A DNA stretch of 35,058 nucleotides, taken from Parabacteroides faecalis. GTDB taxonomy: Bacteria; Bacteroidota; Bacteroidia; Bacteroidales; Tannerellaceae. The stretch covers positions 1 to 35,058 of the forward strand of contig NZ_JAKZMM010000042.1 in NCBI RefSeq assembly GCF_022809355.1, given 5' to 3'. A program made the position numbers and the translations under genes. The notes beneath the pieces are model-generated. The model worked only from the letters and a program-made list of their open reading frames with translations, did not search any database and had not been told where the DNA came from. Positions 32,968-35,058 of this stretch are shown here, piece after piece (within the stretch, counting starts at the first letter, position 1; each line of letters begins with the position of its first letter).

Positions 32968-33058
32968 ATCATCTAATACTATCTAATATCATCTAAATAT
33001 TATAATCAATACAATACATTATTTTCATATCATCTAAATATTTTCTAGTATCATCTAA
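32968..33058. repeat. Short phased repeats (ATCATCTAA) beside tRNA-Ala
   Basis: ATCATCTAA or a close variant occurs at 32968, 32978 (ACTATCTAA), 32988, 33029 and 33050. The first three are spaced 10 bp apart and the others 41 and 21 bp, that is, close to whole helical turns. The run starts 11 bp after the tRNA. It may be a set of protein-binding sites, for example integrase arm-type sites. Confidence 0.6.
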
Positions 33059-33124
33059 CGATCGTAATAATAGTCCTCGTTTTATTGCTCGATTTATGAT
33101 TTAGTCCCTGTCTAAATAAATTCA

Positions 33125-33135
33125 TTCACGGTGAA
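33125..33135. promoter_or_regulatory. 11-bp palindrome
   Basis: TTCAC-G-GTGAA is a perfect palindrome about 50 bp upstream of the small gene's promoter. It may be a repressor site; nothing else supports this. Confidence 0.25.
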
Positions 33136-33178
33136 CGGATTATCCATATTAAATTTATCTATAAGCAATAGAATGACT

Positions 33179-33186
33179 TATTTTTG
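33179..33186 (+). promoter_or_regulatory. -7 element of the small orphan gene
   Basis: TATTTTTG matches TAnnTTTG and lies 20 nt before the ATG at 33207. The -33 region has TTTA rather than TTTG. Confidence 0.45.
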
Positions 33187-33206
33187 TTTGAACAAAAAAA
33201 TATAAT

Positions 33207-33383
33207 ATGAATATTGTAAAAATAACATTTAAAGTTGGGCAGAAAATATATGAGTTTGGCCCTACGGGAGAGTATGAAATATCAAATCTATCTGGAGAAG
33301 ATTTGATGAAGTTCAAAAAATATTTTGTAGAGAACTACAAAATGATTTTTGGAATCTCTGTTCCAACGGAGTGGATTATTTAA
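33207..33383 (+). CDS. Small orphan protein (58 residues)
   Basis: The frame encodes 58 residues, from MNIVKITFKVGQKIYEF to the C-terminal VPTEWII. The composition is balanced: alternating beta-type residues at the start, then a helical KFKKYFVENYK stretch, so it looks like a folded small protein rather than noise. It has its own promoter element 20 nt upstream and a strong hairpin terminator 2 bp after the stop, so it is a single-gene transcript. I do not recognise the family. It lies between tRNA-Ala and the lysis-type cassette, on the opposite strand to the latter, as phage accessory genes (morons) often do. Confidence 0.55.
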   Translation: MNIVKITFKVGQKIYEFGPTGEYEISNLSGEDLMKFKKYFVENYKMIFGISVPTEWII

Positions 33384-33385
33384 GG

Positions 33386-33421
33386 GATATGCGGTTGATA
33401 AAATCATCCGCATATCTTATT
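33386..33421 (+). terminator. Terminator of the small orphan gene
   Basis: GATATGCGG (33386-33394) pairs with CCGCATATC (33408-33416); the inner TGAT/ATCA extends the stem past one T-T mismatch. TTATTTAT follows. It may also act for the convergent phage cassette. Confidence 0.65.
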
Positions 33422-33459
33422 TATATACTATTTCAGTTATAGCAAGTAGATAAAATTCC

Positions 33460-33924
33460 TTACCACACTCTCCAATATCCTCCTACACCAACATAAGGAG
33501 ATAAACCATTCCGTCCGATTCCATAACCGGCTATCACACCGATCCCCCATCTGCGAGGTTTCTCCCGGATGATGATCTTTTCCGGATATACCCATACGCT
33601 ATCCAATGACGGCTTATAACCAGATACCCAAGCACGATAGTTTTCTGTTTGGTATTCCTTCTGCGATATGGGAACAGGAATATAAACTGTCTCGTGGATC
33701 GTATCGCCATCCAGGGTTATATAGACAGGGAACAGTTCTGGTATTTCTTGCACAACAGTCTCGATCACTGGATAAGGAATACTGTCGCGAAGTGTGTCAC
33801 GGAAGTGTGATGTATCAGCTGCAGACGTGAAGCCCCGTGTTCCCCGTCTCCCATAACCGTAACCAATTACAGAACATATTGCTGCTGTCAGCAATATGAT
33901 GAGTATAGCTTGCCAAGCTTTCAT
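33460..33924 (-). CDS. Membrane-anchored phage-type protein, possible spanin (DUF6808-like)
   Basis: This 154-residue protein has one N-terminal membrane segment (WQAILIILLTAAICSVIGYGYG, residues 4-25, in parts) and an otherwise periplasmic body with repeated Asp-Thr-Ile and Val-Pro-Ile stretches, ending in a glycine-rich GVIAGYGIGRNGLSPYVGVGGYW. The layout and position, directly after the muramidase-like gene with a 4-bp overlap, fit proteins such as DUF6808 seen in Bacteroides phage lysis regions. A spanin-like or envelope role is inferred from context only. Confidence 0.55.
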   Translation of the reverse strand: MKAWQAILIILLTAAICSVIGYGYGRRGTRGFTSAADTSHFRDTLRDSIPYPVIETVVQEIPELFPVYITLDGDTIHETVYIPVPISQKEYQTENYRAWVSGYKPSLDSVWVYPEKIIIREKPRRWGIGVIAGYGIGRNGLSPYVGVGGYWRVW

Positions 33925-34325
33925 AGCAATTCCCAGCCATCAATCACATCACACATATCCGCCTCCTGTCCGTTCTCGACCTTCGACATAGCGGCGACTA
34001 TTCGGATCATCATCTCCCTGTTATCTGTCCGGATTGGATCGTCAGCGGGGATTCCAGATCTATCCGACACGACAGATATATAATTTCCCGTATCATTCTC
34101 ATTTTCCGGAGCCCATCTACCGATCATCTGACGGATCGTGTTCAGCTTATAATTTACCTGATAATTGCGTAGGATCTTGAATATAGCCCGATAACCGTAA
34201 GCCATGCTCTCAAATTGCTTGAACTCCTTGTCTCGTGATGGAATAACCTCACCCTGGAACTTATCCCCGTTAATCCGAATATTACCCGGATTGTTATTTC
34301 GATAACCTCTTGGTTTATTTGCCAT
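33921..34325 (-). CDS. Phage muramidase / P5-like peptidoglycan-degrading protein
   Basis: This protein of about 134 residues begins MANKPRGYRNNNPGNIRIN. The conserved RNNNPGNIR followed by GYRAIFKILRNY, NTIRQMIGRWAPENENDT and YISVVS identifies a family annotated as phage structural protein P5-like or muramidase. It probably cuts cell-wall glycan during lysis or DNA entry. I chose the ATG at 34325; an alternative ATG at 34337 adds four residues and overlaps the upstream gene. Its stop overlaps the start of the next gene (ATGA). Confidence 0.75.
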   Translation of the reverse strand: MANKPRGYRNNNPGNIRINGDKFQGEVIPSRDKEFKQFESMAYGYRAIFKILRNYQVNYKLNTIRQMIGRWAPENENDTGNYISVVSDRSGIPADDPIRTDNREMMIRIVAAMSKVENGQEADMCDVIDGWELL

Positions 34326-34329
34326 AACC

Positions 34330-34935
34330 TTAACCATTTAACCTGTGATAAAAATCCAACTTGATATTCTCATAGACAGCCGACACGTTCGTGTACGCCC
34401 GGCCGTTATTGGCCCCGGACTCATTGTACAACTCACCCTCGACAACCTTGGCCACCCATTCCACCCATTCCGGGTTCGTGTACTCGGACAGCCGCTTACC
34501 CCTGTACCTATAGGAATCAAACCGGCTATTTCGGTCCTCATACATGTTCGTCAGCAATGTCCGGATCTTTTTGGCTGTCGCCTCCCTATCAGCGATATGG
34601 TTCTCTTCCCGAACCCTCTTGATCAATCTGCAGACCTTCTCCGTGGCCAGGTCAAAGTAGACACTGCTTGTATTTTTTATACGAAGCTGCGTTTCCGGAA
34701 TCAAACCTTCCGCAATATCAACCATAGTCTCGAGATTCCTATTTGCCTTCTCCTGTACATCTGTGATCTTCTCACCAAATTCAGTAAAAATACGTTCTGT
34801 CAGGTTCTTGTAAGACACCATATTCCACACTAATACCCCTATGGCGAATACGAGGAAAAAAGCCGCTATGACCACCAATATACCATACTCGCTAATGCCT
34901 TTCGCAACTTGTAATGCCGCTTCTGTCTGTTCCAT
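34330..34935 (-). CDS. Single-TM phage-type protein, holin-like position
   Basis: This 201-residue protein has one strongly hydrophobic segment (about 16-38, ILVVIAAFFLVFAIGVLVW) followed by a long charged helical region. It is the first gene of the cassette before the muramidase. Holins usually take this position, but at this length, with one membrane segment and a large soluble part, it is atypical of classic holins. It may be a holin-like membrane protein, a tail-associated or an injection protein. Function is not known. Confidence 0.5.
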   Translation of the reverse strand: MEQTEAALQVAKGISEYGILVVIAAFFLVFAIGVLVWNMVSYKNLTERIFTEFGEKITDVQEKANRNLETMVDIAEGLIPETQLRIKNTSSVYFDLATEKVCRLIKRVREENHIADREATAKKIRTLLTNMYEDRNSRFDSYRYRGKRLSEYTNPEWVEWVAKVVEGELYNESGANNGRAYTNVSAVYENIKLDFYHRLNG

Positions 34936-34942
34936 GCTTTCC

Positions 34943-34970
34943 TGATAAAGGGCGGCCTGTCACACCGCCC
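34943..34970 (-). terminator. GC-rich hairpin between the cassette and the gene to the right
   Basis: GGGCGG (34950-34955) and CCGCCC (34965-34970) form a 6-bp stem with a 9-nt loop. On the minus strand it is followed by only a weak T-rich stretch (TTTAT). It may be a terminator or partial attenuator between the right-hand gene and the lysis-type cassette. Confidence 0.45.
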
Positions 34971-34996
34971 AATTGATAACCTAAACTACCTAAAAC

Positions 34997-35058
34997 TTAA
35001 TCCAAATGAATTACTTCATCTTTCGGCTTGAATAATTCCCAAACAACCTTTACCAAGT
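34997..35058 (-). CDS. C-terminal end of a gene running off the right edge
   Basis: The frame reads ...LVKVVWELFKPKDEVIHLD and stops at 34997. It is open to the window edge, lies upstream of the cassette on the same strand and has plausible protein composition. The acidic, short C-terminus cannot be assigned to a family. Confidence 0.5.
   Translation of the reverse strand, partial: LVKVVWELFKPKDEVIHLD

Overview
The window looks like a chromosomal segment of a gut-type Bacteroidales bacterium, most likely Parabacteroides or a close relative. Three things point there. (1) Many genes sit a short distance downstream of the Bacteroidetes -7 element TAnnTTTG; four of these (tRNA-Pro, msrA, the restriction operon, tRNA-Ala) also have a TTG/TTTG -33 element exactly 19 bp upstream. 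(2) Shine-Dalgarno sequences are mostly absent. (3) The gene families are typical of the group: a DUF6383-type secreted protein, DUF4301, NhaD, a GT3 glycogen synthase paired with a short glucan phosphorylase, and DUF6249 and DUF6261 proteins. The genus call is an inference from these families, not from a database search.

Layout. 1-548 holds no convincing gene but has a possible small RNA with its own promoter and terminator. 549-3083 encodes a large secreted protein. 3241-7137 is a divergent pair: a RelA-type ppGpp synthetase whose HD hydrolase site is degenerate (-), and a DUF4301 protein with nucleotidyltransferase-like signatures (+). 7302-11722 is a + strand run: Na+/H+ antiporter NhaD, a GlcNAc/MurNAc kinase, MurQ, a helical conserved protein and a uracil-DNA-glycosylase-fold protein. 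A tRNA-Pro(CGG) follows. 11994-13311 is a three-gene ECF sigma-factor operon (-) with overlapping stops and starts. 13437-13528 is a 22-bp-phased repeat array. Then come a long RluA-type pseudouridine synthase (-), msrA (+), and a (-) operon of two cyclophilins and a MATE transporter.

18847-21732 is an accessory island: an Eco47II-like restriction enzyme, its cytosine-5 methyltransferase with an N-terminal helix-turn-helix, a convergent Vsr mismatch endonuclease, and a seven-copy 42-bp tandem repeat. 21822-25225 holds housekeeping or unknown genes on + (DUF6261, riboflavin synthase, nitroreductase, hemolysin III, RNase HII). 25241-28296 are - strand genes (AmpG-like transporter, omega-amidase, acyltransferase, small protein). 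28424-32753 is the glycogen synthase/glucan phosphorylase pair. A tRNA-Ala(GGC) follows. Everything to its right looks like the end of an integrated phage-like element: short phased repeats beside the tRNA, an isolated 58-aa gene, and a lysis-type cassette (-) of a membrane protein, a muramidase-like protein and a spanin-like protein.

How the genes may work together. The kinase, MurQ and the AmpG-like transporter, though not in one operon, make a plausible route for peptidoglycan amino-sugar recycling. The methyltransferase, restriction enzyme and Vsr form a complete module of modification, cleavage and repair of deaminated 5-methylcytosine. The most unusual non-coding features are the 42-bp array at 21439-21732, which splits into two 21-bp hairpin half-units, and the 22-bp array at 13441-13528.
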